This document shows, piece by piece, positions 23,963 to 32,745 of a stretch of DNA of 64,000 nt (positions are counted from its first letter, which is position 1; the number at the start of each line of letters is the position of its first letter). Source of the stretch: Asanoa hainanensis. GTDB lineage: Bacteria; Actinomycetota; Actinomycetes; Mycobacteriales; Micromonosporaceae. The notes beneath the pieces are model-generated. The model saw only the letters and a list, made by a program, of their open reading frames with translations. It was not told the DNA's origin and ran no database searches. Location: the NCBI RefSeq assembly GCF_900188485.1, contig NZ_FZPH01000009.1, forward strand, positions 186,001 to 250,000. Direction: 5' to 3'. The position numbers and the translations under genes were made by a program.

Positions 23963-24717
23963 CAGCGGTTCTCGAGGCGCGCGGCATCACCAAGCACTAT
24001 GGACACGTCGAGGCGCTGACGAACGCGAACTTCGACGTGCAGGCCGGCGAGGTGGTCGCCCTGATCGGCGACAACGGCGCGGGCAAGAGCACGCTGGTCC
24101 GGATCCTCTCCGGTGCCGAGGCCGCCGACGGCGGCGAGGTGCTGTTCGACGGAAAGGCCGTGCAGCTCACCTCGCCGACGGACGCCCGCGAGCTCGGCAT
24201 GGAGACCGTCTTCCAGGACCTGGCGCTGGCGCCACACCTGTCCCCGGTGCAGAACATGTACCTGGGCCGCGAGGTCATGCGCAAAGGCCTGCTCGGCAAG
24301 CTCGGCTTCATGGACAGCAAGGCGATGCGCGACGGCAGCCGCAGCGCGTTCGACCGGCTCGGCGCGACCGTGCGCGACCTGAACGGCACGGTCGGCGGGA
24401 TGTCCGGCGGCCAGCGCCAGGGCATCGCGGTCGCTCGGGCGGCCGCCTGGGCGCAGAAGGTCATCTTCCTCGACGAGCCGACCGCGGCGCTGGGCGTGGT
24501 GCAGACCCAGAACGTGCTGGACCTGGTGCGCCGGGTCAGCGGAGAGGGCATCGGCGTGGTCTTCATCAGCCATTCGATGCCGCACGTGATGGAGGTCGCC
24601 GACCGCATCCAGGTGATGTGGCGGGGCCGCCGCGTGGCCACCTACAACAAGGCGGACACCTCGATGGAGCAGCTGGTGTCCGCGATGACCGGTGCCGTGG
24701 CACAGGAGGCGTCATGA
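23959..24717 (+). CDS. CUT2 sugar ABC transporter ATPase (single domain)
   Basis: 252 residues, one nucleotide-binding domain as in FrcA-type importers rather than the fused double domain of RbsA. Walker A GDNGAGKST (about 37-45), Q-loop VFQDLALAPHLSPVQNM, signature MSGGQRQG (about 148) and Walker B VIFLDEPTAALG are all intact. H-loop is FISHSMPHVMEVADRI. It powers the permease at 24714 with the binding protein at 25793. It is coupled to neighbours by ATGA overlaps on both sides. Confidence 0.93.
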   Translation: MTAVLEARGITKHYGHVEALTNANFDVQAGEVVALIGDNGAGKSTLVRILSGAEAADGGEVLFDGKAVQLTSPTDARELGMETVFQDLALAPHLSPVQNMYLGREVMRKGLLGKLGFMDSKAMRDGSRSAFDRLGATVRDLNGTVGGMSGGQRQGIAVARAAAWAQKVIFLDEPTAALGVVQTQNVLDLVRRVSGEGIGVVFISHSMPHVMEVADRIQVMWRGRRVATYNKADTSMEQLVSAMTGAVAQEAS

Positions 24718-25796
24718 GTACGACAACCACAGCGCCGCCGGCCTCCACTGAGGACGCTCCCACCAGCCGGCTGTCCCGGATCTCCCGCCTGCAGGCCCTG
24801 CAGATCCTGATCCTGTTGGTGGTCACGATCGCGGTGTTCACGGCGCTGCGCCCGGACACCTTCCTCACCGGGTTCAACATCCGCGGCATCGTGCAGAACA
24901 CGGCCATCTACGCGGTGCTCGGCGTCGGCATGACGTTCGTCATCATCACCGGCGGCATCGACCTGTCCGTCGGCAGCGTGCTGGTGTTCAGCGGCGTGGT
25001 GGCCGACAAGATCATGGTGGCGTACGGCGGTCAGGGCTGGGGGACCGTCCTGGTAGGACTCGTCGCCGCCCTCGCCTCCGGCCTGGCCTGGGGTCTGCTC
25101 AACGGCATCCTGGTGGCCAAGGCGAAGGTGCCGCCCCTGGTGGTGACGCTCGGCTCGCTGAGCGCCGCGCTGGGCTTCGCCCAGATCATCACGAAGGGCC
25201 TCGACCTGCGCGACGCGCCGCAGACCCTGGTCAACGACATCGGCTTCGGCAATATCGTCGGCCAGGTGCCGACCATCGCCGTCGTCTCCGCGGTGGTCGT
25301 GATCTTCGGCATCGTGCTGCTGCACCGCACCCGGTTGGGCCTCTACACGTACGCCATCGGCTCGAACGCCGAGGCCGGCCGCCGCGCCGGTGTCAAGGTC
25401 GAACGACACCTGATCAAGGTGTACGCGTTCGCGGGGTTGCTCGCCGGCTTCGCCGGCCTGTTGAACCTCGGCTTCTTCCAGTCCACGACGATCGGCGGCC
25501 AGTCCAACACGCCGCTGAACGTCATCGCTGGCGTCGCGATCGGCGGCACCAGCCTGTTCGGTGGCATCGGTTCCGTGTTCGGCACCGTCATCGGACTGTT
25601 CATCCCGATCGTGCTGCAGAACGGATTCATCCAGACCGGCGTCCAGCCGTTCTGGCAGCAGGTCGTCGTCGGCGCGGTGCTCGTGGCCGTGGTCTACGTC
25701 GACCAGCTCCGCCGCGCGGCGGCACTGAGAGGGACGAAAACCCGCCTGCCATTCCTGTCCCGTGCAGGAAGCACATCGAGAAAGGGATCAGCATGA
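24714..25796 (+). CDS. CUT2 sugar ABC transporter permease, RbsC/FrcC type
   Basis: 360 residues with about ten membrane helices. The signature GMTFVIITGGIDLSVGSVL (helices 2-3) and the coupling loop TYAIGSNAEAGRRAGVKVERH mark the branched ribose/fructose permease family. A homodimer is expected. The Thr/Pro/Ser-rich first 30 residues are cytoplasmic, and the C-terminal tail is basic. The start overlaps the ATPase stop, and its stop overlaps the binding-protein start. Confidence 0.92.
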   Translation: MSTTTTAPPASTEDAPTSRLSRISRLQALQILILLVVTIAVFTALRPDTFLTGFNIRGIVQNTAIYAVLGVGMTFVIITGGIDLSVGSVLVFSGVVADKIMVAYGGQGWGTVLVGLVAALASGLAWGLLNGILVAKAKVPPLVVTLGSLSAALGFAQIITKGLDLRDAPQTLVNDIGFGNIVGQVPTIAVVSAVVVIFGIVLLHRTRLGLYTYAIGSNAEAGRRAGVKVERHLIKVYAFAGLLAGFAGLLNLGFFQSTTIGGQSNTPLNVIAGVAIGGTSLFGGIGSVFGTVIGLFIPIVLQNGFIQTGVQPFWQQVVVGAVLVAVVYVDQLRRAAALRGTKTRLPFLSRAGSTSRKGSA

Positions 25797-26785
25797 AGCG
25801 CAAGTCAACCGCCATAGTCGCCGCGTTGGCCGCCGTCGCGCTCGGCGCGGCCGCCTGTGGCTCCGACTCCGACAGCGGCGGCACCACCGCAGGCGGGGCC
25901 AAGGACGGCAACTACAAGCTGGCATTCGTCCAGGGTGTGGCCGGCGACGCGTTCTACATCACCATGGAGTGCGGCATCAAGGAGGAGGCGGCCAAGGAAG
26001 GCGCCACCGTCACCACCCAGGGTGCCCAGAAGTTCGACCCGACTCTGCAGACCCCGATCCTGCAGTCGGTGATCGCCTCCAAGCCCGACGCGATCCTGAT
26101 CGCCCCGACCGACGTCTCCGCGATGCAGCAGCCGATCGCGCAGGCCAAGGCCCAGGGCATCAAGATCGTCCTGGTCGACACCACGCTCAACGACCCGTCG
26201 GTCGCGGTGTCGGCGATCTCGTCGGACAACACCGCGGGCGGCAAGGCGGCGTTCGAGGCGATCCAGAAGCTCGCCCCCAACGGCGGCAAGGTGCTCGGCG
26301 TCGGCGTGCAGCCCGGCATCAGCACCACCGACGCCCGCGACAAGGGCTTCGCCGACGCCGCCAAGGCCGACTCGAAGTTCACCTACCTGGGCGTGCAGTA
26401 CTCGCAGAACGACCCGGCCAAGGCCGCGTCGATCGTGAGCGCGGCACTGCAGAAGGACCCCGACATCGTCGGCATCTTCGCCTCGAACCTCTTCTCGGCG
26501 CAGGGCTCGGCGACCGGTATCCGCCAGGCCGGCAAGCAGGGTCAGGTAAACGTCGTCGGCTTCGACGCCGGCCCGGAGCAGATCAAGGCGCTCCAGGACG
26601 GCACCGTGCAGGCCCTGATCGCGCAGCAGCCGGGCGACATCGGCGTCCAGGGCGTGCAGCAGGCGATCAAGGCCCTGAAGGGCGAGTCGAACGAGGCCAA
26701 CATCCAGACCGGCTCGACCATCATCACCAAGGACACCATCGACAGCGCTGAAGGCAAGGCGGCCGCCTACAAGGCGAGCTGCTGA
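25793..26785 (+). CDS. CUT2 sugar-binding lipoprotein
   Basis: 330 residues. Signal MKRKSTAIVAALAAVALGAA with lipobox AAC. The mature part is a type 1 periplasmic-binding fold (LAFVQGVAGDAFYITMECG; later ILIAPTDVSAM, GKVLGVGVQPGISTTDARD and VNVVGFDAGPEQIKALQDG). It delivers a monosaccharide-size ligand to the CUT2 permease. The last gene of the operon, followed by a strong hairpin. Confidence 0.92.
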   Translation: MKRKSTAIVAALAAVALGAAACGSDSDSGGTTAGGAKDGNYKLAFVQGVAGDAFYITMECGIKEEAAKEGATVTTQGAQKFDPTLQTPILQSVIASKPDAILIAPTDVSAMQQPIAQAKAQGIKIVLVDTTLNDPSVAVSAISSDNTAGGKAAFEAIQKLAPNGGKVLGVGVQPGISTTDARDKGFADAAKADSKFTYLGVQYSQNDPAKAASIVSAALQKDPDIVGIFASNLFSAQGSATGIRQAGKQGQVNVVGFDAGPEQIKALQDGTVQALIAQQPGDIGVQGVQQAIKALKGESNEANIQTGSTIITKDTIDSAEGKAAAYKASC

Positions 26786-26792
26786 CGTCGGC

Positions 26793-26827
26793 CGGCCCGG
26801 CACCTCGCGAAGCGGGGTGCCGGGCCG
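26793..26827. terminator. bidirectional terminator between convergent genes
   Basis: CGGCCCGGCACC (26793-26804) and GGTGCCGGGCCG (26816-26827) pair perfectly over 12 bp. It ends the sugar operon on the plus strand and the DUF4394 gene (stop at 26833) on the minus strand. Confidence 0.75.
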
Positions 26828-26832
26828 CACCG

Positions 26833-27717
26833 TCACTTGTCGAGCGTGACCGCGATGTCGGTGACCGGGGTCTTGCCGTCGAAGGAACCGATCAGGTTGG
26901 CCCGGCCCGTCAGCAGGGACACCCGGTAGAAGCGCTGCCGGCCGTCGACCTTCAGGGTCGCGTACGCCGTGTTGCCGCTGCCGATGTCCAGCCCGGCGTC
27001 GCCGGTCGCGTCGACGCCGAGGGCGCCGGTCGGGGCGAGCTCGCCCTGGTTCGCCGGTGACTGCACCAGGATCTGGTCCGTCGTCGTGTTCAGGTCGAAC
27101 AGCGTGGTCGCCGTCGTCGCGTCCAGGTCGTTGTTCGTGTACGCCGCCGCCGTCACGCCGGACACCGCCGTGGCCGCCGGGGGCACCGTGAGCGTCGTGT
27201 CCATGGCCGTCGTGCCCGTTGCCGGTGCGCCCGCCGCGTCGTCGAGGTTGTGGCGCAGGTTCTGCCCGGTGTCGCTGACGACCCGCAGCCGGTTGGCCGC
27301 CGGGTTGAAGTCGACGCCGAAACGCGTCCCGGCCAGCGGCACGGTGAGCTGCGAGACCTGGGTCGCCCGGGCGCTCGACGTGTTCAGCGTGTAGATGCCG
27401 CCCTGGTTGCCGACCCCGTACAGCTTGCCGTCCTGCACCCGGAAGTCGAGGCCCACCAGCCGCGTGTCGCCGGTCAGGCCCTTGACCATGCCGATCCGGC
27501 GCGCGTCACCGGGCCGGTCGGCCCGGAAGCTCACCATGTCACCGCCGCGGGTCAGCCCGACGATCCGCGACCCCTGGTCGGACCGCTGCGACCTGCCCAC
27601 CAGCAGCGCGTCCGCCGGCGCCGATCCGGACGAGTCACGCAGCGCGCCGATCGCGAGCGTGCCGGCGGCGACCGCGCCGGCGGCGGCGAGCACACCGGCG
27701 ATCATCTTCTTGCGCAT
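26833..27717 (-). CDS. DUF4394 domain secreted/anchored protein
   Basis: 294 residues. N-terminal hydrophobic segment MIAGVLAAAGAVAAGTLAIG after basic MRKK: a signal peptide or anchor. The body follows the DUF4394 beta-propeller-like pattern: LVGLDFRVQDGKLYGVGNQG, GVDFNPAANRLRVVSDTGQN, VTAAAYTNNDLDATTATTL and GRANLIGSFDGKTPVTDIAV. The biochemical function of the family is unknown. ATG 27717 has GGAGG 5 bases upstream; the GTG at 27729 would overlap that site. It stands alone, convergent with the sugar operon. Confidence 0.82.
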   Translation of the reverse strand: MRKKMIAGVLAAAGAVAAGTLAIGALRDSSGSAPADALLVGRSQRSDQGSRIVGLTRGGDMVSFRADRPGDARRIGMVKGLTGDTRLVGLDFRVQDGKLYGVGNQGGIYTLNTSSARATQVSQLTVPLAGTRFGVDFNPAANRLRVVSDTGQNLRHNLDDAAGAPATGTTAMDTTLTVPPAATAVSGVTAAAYTNNDLDATTATTLFDLNTTTDQILVQSPANQGELAPTGALGVDATGDAGLDIGSGNTAYATLKVDGRQRFYRVSLLTGRANLIGSFDGKTPVTDIAVTLDK

Positions 27718-27859
27718 CCGATCCTCCACTCAGGTCACGCCGCCCGGAGTGGGTCGGCATACCCCTGATTCGGAGACGGGCCGCGCGTGGACAGGTCGGT
27801 TATCCGACTTTGCGCCCGGTCGATAAGATCAGGATCTCGGCGGCGGAGGGCGGATCAAC

Positions 27860-28672
27860 GTGGACGGTCCGAACGAGACAGTGCGCAAAGCGGCCACGTC
27901 GGCCCGGATGTACGACTTCTACCTGGGCGGGGCGCACAACTTCGCGGCGGACCGGCAGGCGGCGCTCAAGGTCATCGAGCAGTACCCGGCGGTGCCCGCG
28001 GTGGCCCGCGCCAACCGGGCGTTCCTGGGCCGGGCCGTCCGCTTCCTCGCCGACGCGGGCGTGCGCCAGTTCCTCGACATCGGCTCCGGGATTCCCACGG
28101 TCGGCAACGTGCACGAGATCGCCCAGCGGGCCGCGCCCGACGCCCGCGTGGTCTACGTCGACATCGACCCGGTCGCGGTGGCCGAGAGCCGCGAGCTCCT
28201 GCACGGCAACGACCGGGCGACGGCGATCCACGGCGACCTGCGCGACCCCAAGGCGATCGTGGCCAACCAGGGCCTGCTCGACGTCACCCGACCCGTCGCG
28301 GTCGTCCTCGCCGCCGTCCTGCACTTCGTGCCCGACGACACGCAGGCGTACGGGCTGGTCGACGAGCTGCTCGCGGTCCTGCCTGCGGGCAGCCACCTGG
28401 TCGTCTCGCACGGCGCGGCCGAGACGTTCGGGCTCGGCGACGAGCGCACCGCGGCGGCCCGGGCGGTCTACACCCGGCAGACCTCGACGGCGGGCAAGCC
28501 GCGAACGAAGCAGGAGGTCGAGCGGTTCTTCGGCTCCCGGTGCGCGCTCGTCGACCCCGGGGTGACCTGGGCGCCGGACTGGCGCCCGGCCGCCGGAGAC
28601 CCGACCGACTTCGCGTACGACACCCGCCGCAGCGGCATGTGGGCCGCCGTCGGCCTAGTCCAGGCAGCGTAG
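27860..28672 (+). CDS. SAM-dependent methyltransferase, Methyltransf_19 (DUF574) family
   Basis: 270 residues, the standard size of this actinobacterial family. Marks are SARMYDFYLGGAHNFAADR, then RANRAFLGRAVRFLADAGVR, the SAM-binding FLDIGSGIPTVGNVHE and YVDIDPVAVAES, and AAVLHFVPDDTQAYGLVDEL. Genomes of this group carry many paralogues and the substrates are unknown. GTG 27860 has GGAGGG about 9 bases upstream. Its last 18 bases overlap the convergent TetR pseudogene. Confidence 0.85.
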   Translation: MDGPNETVRKAATSARMYDFYLGGAHNFAADRQAALKVIEQYPAVPAVARANRAFLGRAVRFLADAGVRQFLDIGSGIPTVGNVHEIAQRAAPDARVVYVDIDPVAVAESRELLHGNDRATAIHGDLRDPKAIVANQGLLDVTRPVAVVLAAVLHFVPDDTQAYGLVDELLAVLPAGSHLVVSHGAAETFGLGDERTAAARAVYTRQTSTAGKPRTKQEVERFFGSRCALVDPGVTWAPDWRPAAGDPTDFAYDTRRSGMWAAVGLVQAA

Positions 28673-29235
28673 GGCGACCTCGGCCGAGCGCATGAGCGCG
28701 TCGCGGTCACCGTTGATGGCGCCCATCACGCGCAGGCCCTGCAGGGTGGTCACCAGGAACGCGGCCAGGTCGTGGGTGTCGCGGTCCTTGGCGATCTGGC
28801 CGCGCAGCTGGGTCTCGGCCAGCAGGTCGTAGAGGGCGATCTCCAGTGACCCGGTGGTCGAGCGGAGCCGGTCGACCACCCGCTGGTCGACGTGAGCCCG
28901 TTCCATGGCGGCTCCGACGATCAGGCATGCCAGGTGCTGCCCGTCGCCGACGATGTCGTCGATCACACCGACGAAGATCTCCCGGATGACCGCGCGGGCG
29001 TCGTTGCCGGAGCGCAGGATGTCTACCAGTGGGGCGGCGTACCGTGCCGGTAGCGGTCCAGCGCGGCCAGGTAGAGGCCTTCCTTGCTCCCGAAAGCGGC
29101 ATAGAGGGATCCGCTGCCCAGGTTCGTCGCCTCTGCGAGGTCGCGCATCGAGGCGCCCTCGTAGCCCTTGGCCCGGAAGACGCCCATCGCGGCGTCGACC
29201 GCCGTATCAAGATCGAACTCCCGGGTACGCGCCAT
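28655..29235 (-). pseudogene. TetR-family regulator split by a frameshift
   Basis: The N-terminal DNA-binding half reads MARTREFDLDTAVDAAMGVF, then KGYEGASMRDLAEATNLGSG and SLYAAFGSKEGLYLAALDRY, and stops after TPPHW near 29025. The expected continuation (APLVDILRSGNDARAVIREI, then DDIVGDGQHLACLIVGAAME) is open in another frame to 28655. Adding one base near 29041 joins the halves into a standard TetR of about 190 residues. It is either a recent loss of function or a sequencing error. Confidence 0.75.
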
Positions 29236-29280
29236 GGCCGCAACGCTACAACTATCTGGAACGAACGCCAAAGTATGGAC

Positions 29281-29309
29281 GGCCCGCCACCCGGGAAGGG
29301 TGACGGGCC
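29281..29309 (-). terminator. terminator after the ThuA/dehydrogenase gene
   Basis: GGCCCGCCACCC and GGGTGACGGGCC pair with one mismatch around a 5-base loop, 15 bases past the stop of the minus-strand gene ending at 29325. Confidence 0.6.
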
Positions 29310-29324
29310 GCCGCAGGACAGGGG

Positions 29325-32300
29325 TCAGCCGAACTGGACCCAGTTGAGGTTGACGAGGCCGGTCGTCGGGCCGCCGGTGACGCCGCCGAAGACCAGGTAG
29401 AGCCGGTGTGCGCCGGCCGGCTGGCTGACCGGCACCGAGGTCTCGGTGAAGGCGCCGTTGCCCGTCGTCGCGTTCAGGGTCGCCGTGCCGACCACCGGGC
29501 CGGTCGGCGAGTCGAACCGGAGCTCGACCGTGGCCCGCGGCGTGCCCACCGTGGCCGCCGAACCGCCCGAGTGCCGCAGTGTCACCGTCGACACGCCGCC
29601 CAGGTTGATCGGGTCGAACGCGATGTTGTCGCCGATGTCGATGCCGTTGACGTGCTGGCCGCCGCCGGTGTCACCGGTGTTGGCGATCGTCACGCTGGTC
29701 TGCACCTGCGCGAACTCCGCCTCCTGCCGCGGCGTCTGGATGACCGCCTGCGCCACCGTGGTCAGCGGCGGCTGGCCGCCACCACCGAGGTCGGTGTACG
29801 AGGCGCTGACCGCACCGAACAGGTAGCCGCCCGCGTGGTCGCCGCCGTCCGCCGGGGACTGCACCGTGCCGGTGCAACCGGTGGTCGAGCCGTCCGGGTG
29901 GCCGTGGGTGTCGTGGCCGAGCACGAACGTCACGACGACCCGCGAGCAGTCGATCGGTCCGTCCTCGGGGTCGGAGACCTCGACCGCGTACGGAATCGAG
30001 TCACCCCAGTTGAACAGCGTGCCCGCGATCGGCGTCGTGACGCGAACCGTGGGCGCTGTGTTGCCCACCACGATGACCGTCGTCAGCACACCCGTCTTGC
30101 CGCTCGAGTCGGTGACCGTCAGCTTGGCCACATAGGACCCGTTCTGGGTGTACGTGAAGGACGGGTTCGGGTCGGCCGAGTCGACCGTGCCGTCGTTGGT
30201 GAAGTCCCACGCGTACGAGATGGACTCGCCCGGGTCCGGGTCGTAGGTGCCGGCCGACGAGAACGCGACGGTCAGCGGTGCCTGCCCGGAGGTCGGTGTC
30301 GCGCTCACCTTGACGACCGGCGACCGGGTGCCCTTCACGTAGCGGATGACGGAGAGCTGGGCGTCCGGGTTGGCGTTGAAGAAGCCGTCGCCGTACTCCA
30401 GGACGTAGAGCGCGCCGTCCGGCCCGAACTGCATCTCCATCGGGTTGTCGAAGATGGTGCCCGGCAGGAACTGCTCGACGCCGTTCAGGTTGCCCTTGCC
30501 GTCCGTCCGCATCATGAACAGCTTGTCGCGGGTGAACTCGCCGAACACCACGGCGTTGTTGAAGTACTCGGGGAACTTCACCTGCGAGGTGCTGTCCGCG
30601 TCGTACTTGTAGATCGGGCCGCCGTGCGGGCCGACGCCGCCCGTGCCGATCACCGGCCACTTGAAGTCGCAGGCGATGGGCGGGTTCTGCAGGTACGCGC
30701 TGCCGCACGGCGTGCGGGCCTCGTACGTGTACCAGAACTGCGGCTGCTGCACCGCGGGCAGGACGGTCAGACCCGTGTTGTGCCGGGAGTCGTTGACCGG
30801 CGCACCGCAGTTGAACGCCTCACCGGACGTCCGCGTCGCGAAGTCGAAGTCGAAGTACGGCAGGCTCGGCGACACACACAGCGGCCAGCCGTAGTTGCCG
30901 GCCTTGTTGGTGCTGAACCACCGACCGGTGCCCTCCGGGCCGCGCGCCGGGTTGGAGACCCGCGAGTCGGGGGAGTAGTCGGCGATGTAGAGCCGGCCGG
31001 TCGAGTCGACGTCGAACCGGAACGGGTTGCGCAGGCCCATCAGGAAGATCTCCGGACGGGTCTTGCCGGTGTGGTCCTGCGCCTCCGGGAACAGGTTCCC
31101 GTTCGGCGACGTGTAGGTGCCGTTCGGTTTCACCTTGATCCGCAGCACCTTGCCCCGCAGGTCGTTGGTGTTGGCGGAGGACCGCCGCGCGTCGTACCCG
31201 GGGCCCTGGGTCGGCTGGTCGTTGATCGGCGTGAACCCGTCCGAGCCACCGGCGTTGGTGTCGTCACCGGTGATCAGGAACAGGTTGCCCTTGCCGTCGA
31301 ACTTGACCTGGCCGGCCACGTGGCAGCAGATGCCGCGGTCGACGTCGACGCGGATGATCTGCTGCTCGGACGCCATGTCGAGGTGGGGGGTGGGGGATTC
31401 GACCAGCTTGAACCGGGAGAGCTGGTTGTAGCCCTTGAACTTGTCCCACGTCGTCGGGTCGGCGTTGGTCGCCGGCGCGTCACCCTCGTTGACGCCCGGG
31501 GTGGCCGGGTTGTCGACCGGGGTGTTGAGCTGCGGCGCGTAGTAGACGTAGACCCACTTGTTCGTGGCGAACTCGGGGTCGATCGCCAGCGTCTGCAGGC
31601 CGTCCTCGTCGTGCGAGTAGACCGGCATCGTGGTGATCACCGGGCTGGCGTTGGTCGTCGGGTCGTAGAGCCGGATCTGGCCGCCGCGGGTGTTGTGCAG
31701 CACCCGGCCGTCGGGCAGCACGGCCAGCGACATCGGCTCGCCGGGCTCGTCGTTGAGCGTGACCTTCTCGTAGTTGGCCAGCACGGTCGCGCCGCAGTCG
31801 CCCTCGACGACGCCGGACGCCCACTGGATGCCGCCGAGCAGGTGCTTCTTGTAGGCACCGACGCGGTACGTCTCGATCGAGTGGCCCAGGCCCGTGTAGA
31901 ACGACCGGCCGCCCTGGTAGTCCTTGCACCAGCTGATCGGGTGGTCGAAGCCCATGCTCCCGCCGGTGACGCTGTTCTCGTCGACGGTGGCGAGCACGTG
32001 CGACTGGCCGCGGACGTTGGCGGTGAAGTTGTACCACTCCTCCGTCAGGGTCAGCGCGCGCGGCACCGTCTCGGTGGCCGGGTGCACCCGGTCCGCGACG
32101 TCGACGTTGCCGGGCTCGACGCCGGTGACACTGGCCACCTTGGCGCCGACCAGGGTCTGGTAGAACGGCCAGTCCGGCTCGGTCTCGGCCGCCGCGTGCA
32201 CGCCGACGTAGCCACCACCGGCCTTGATGTAGCCCTCGAACGCCGCCTGCTGGGTCGGGTTGAGGATGTCACCGGTGGTGTTGAGGAACACGACCGCGCG

Positions 32301-32648
32301 GAACTTGGCCAGGTTCTCCGCGGTGAAGTCGGCCGCGTTCTGCGACGTGGTGACCGTGAAGTCGTTGTCCTGGGCCAGCGCCTTGATGGTGGCAACACCA
32401 TCCTGGATGGACGGACGGCGGACGCCGGCGGTCTTGGTGAAGACCAGCACCTTGTAGTTCTTGGGCGCCCGGGCCTCGGACCGCAGGGCCGCCGGGCCGT
32501 TCTCGGCCGCGACCAGTGGCTCCGGCGCCGTCGCCGGATCGGTGGGTCGGGGGTCCGCCGTGGCGCTGGTCGGAGCCAGCACCACGAGCGGAAGCCCGAT
32601 GGTCGCCGCGGCCAGCACAGCCAGCCGGCGACGAAGGGTGGTTGGCAT
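29325..32648 (-). CDS. secreted ThuA / glucose-sorbosone dehydrogenase / PKD / CBM fusion protein
   Basis: 1107 residues with a Sec signal (LAVLAAATIGLPLVVLAPTSATA). Order: ThuA-like domain (about 60-300: YKVLVFTKTAGVRRPSIQDG, GGGYVGVHAAAETEPDWPFY); a six-bladed sorbosone-dehydrogenase propeller (about 320-790: LPDGRVLHNTRGGQIRLYDP, LFLITGDDTNAGGSDGF, EIFLMGLRNPFRFDVD); a PKD domain (FSSAGTYDPDPGESISYAWD); and a C-terminal CBM6-like sandwich (AEFAQVQTSVTIANTGDTGG; LRHSGGSAATVGTPRATVEL). It probably oxidises or processes sugars at plant cell walls. ATG 32648 follows GGAGGAAG. The adjacent upstream gene is a Tat-exported TIM barrel, so both act outside. PQQ dependence is family knowledge, not shown here. 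Confidence 0.85.
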   Translation of the reverse strand: MPTTLRRRLAVLAAATIGLPLVVLAPTSATADPRPTDPATAPEPLVAAENGPAALRSEARAPKNYKVLVFTKTAGVRRPSIQDGVATIKALAQDNDFTVTTSQNAADFTAENLAKFRAVVFLNTTGDILNPTQQAAFEGYIKAGGGYVGVHAAAETEPDWPFYQTLVGAKVASVTGVEPGNVDVADRVHPATETVPRALTLTEEWYNFTANVRGQSHVLATVDENSVTGGSMGFDHPISWCKDYQGGRSFYTGLGHSIETYRVGAYKKHLLGGIQWASGVVEGDCGATVLANYEKVTLNDEPGEPMSLAVLPDGRVLHNTRGGQIRLYDPTTNASPVITTMPVYSHDEDGLQTLAIDPEFATNKWVYVYYAPQLNTPVDNPATPGVNEGDAPATNADPTTWDKFKGYNQLSRFKLVESPTPHLDMASEQQIIRVDVDRGICCHVAGQVKFDGKGNLFLITGDDTNAGGSDGFTPINDQPTQGPGYDARRSSANTNDLRGKVLRIKVKPNGTYTSPNGNLFPEAQDHTGKTRPEIFLMGLRNPFRFDVDSTGRLYIADYSPDSRVSNPARGPEGTGRWFSTNKAGNYGWPLCVSPSLPYFDFDFATRTSGEAFNCGAPVNDSRHNTGLTVLPAVQQPQFWYTYEARTPCGSAYLQNPPIACDFKWPVIGTGGVGPHGGPIYKYDADSTSQVKFPEYFNNAVVFGEFTRDKLFMMRTDGKGNLNGVEQFLPGTIFDNPMEMQFGPDGALYVLEYGDGFFNANPDAQLSVIRYVKGTRSPVVKVSATPTSGQAPLTVAFSSAGTYDPDPGESISYAWDFTNDGTVDSADPNPSFTYTQNGSYVAKLTVTDSSGKTGVLTTVIVVGNTAPTVRVTTPIAGTLFNWGDSIPYAVEVSDPEDGPIDCSRVVVTFVLGHDTHGHPDGSTTGCTGTVQSPADGGDHAGGYLFGAVSASYTDLGGGGQPPLTTVAQAVIQTPRQEAEFAQVQTSVTIANTGDTGGGQHVNGIDIGDNIAFDPINLGGVSTVTLRHSGGSAATVGTPRATVELRFDSPTGPVVGTATLNATTGNGAFTETSVPVSQPAGAHRLYLVFGGVTGGPTTGLVNLNWVQFG

Positions 32649-32745
32649 TTCTTCCTCCGGGGTGGTGGGTTGCCTTGCCTCGGAGGCCGGGCGCGCGCCG
32701 CCGCGCCCGGCCCGTTTCACAGGTGAAGCGGGGTGTAGCCGAGAA

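Noticed and set aside
29406-32726. 1106-codon open frame on the plus strand
   Set aside because: Exact shadow of the ThuA/dehydrogenase gene, with low-complexity Arg/Val/Asp composition and no motifs.
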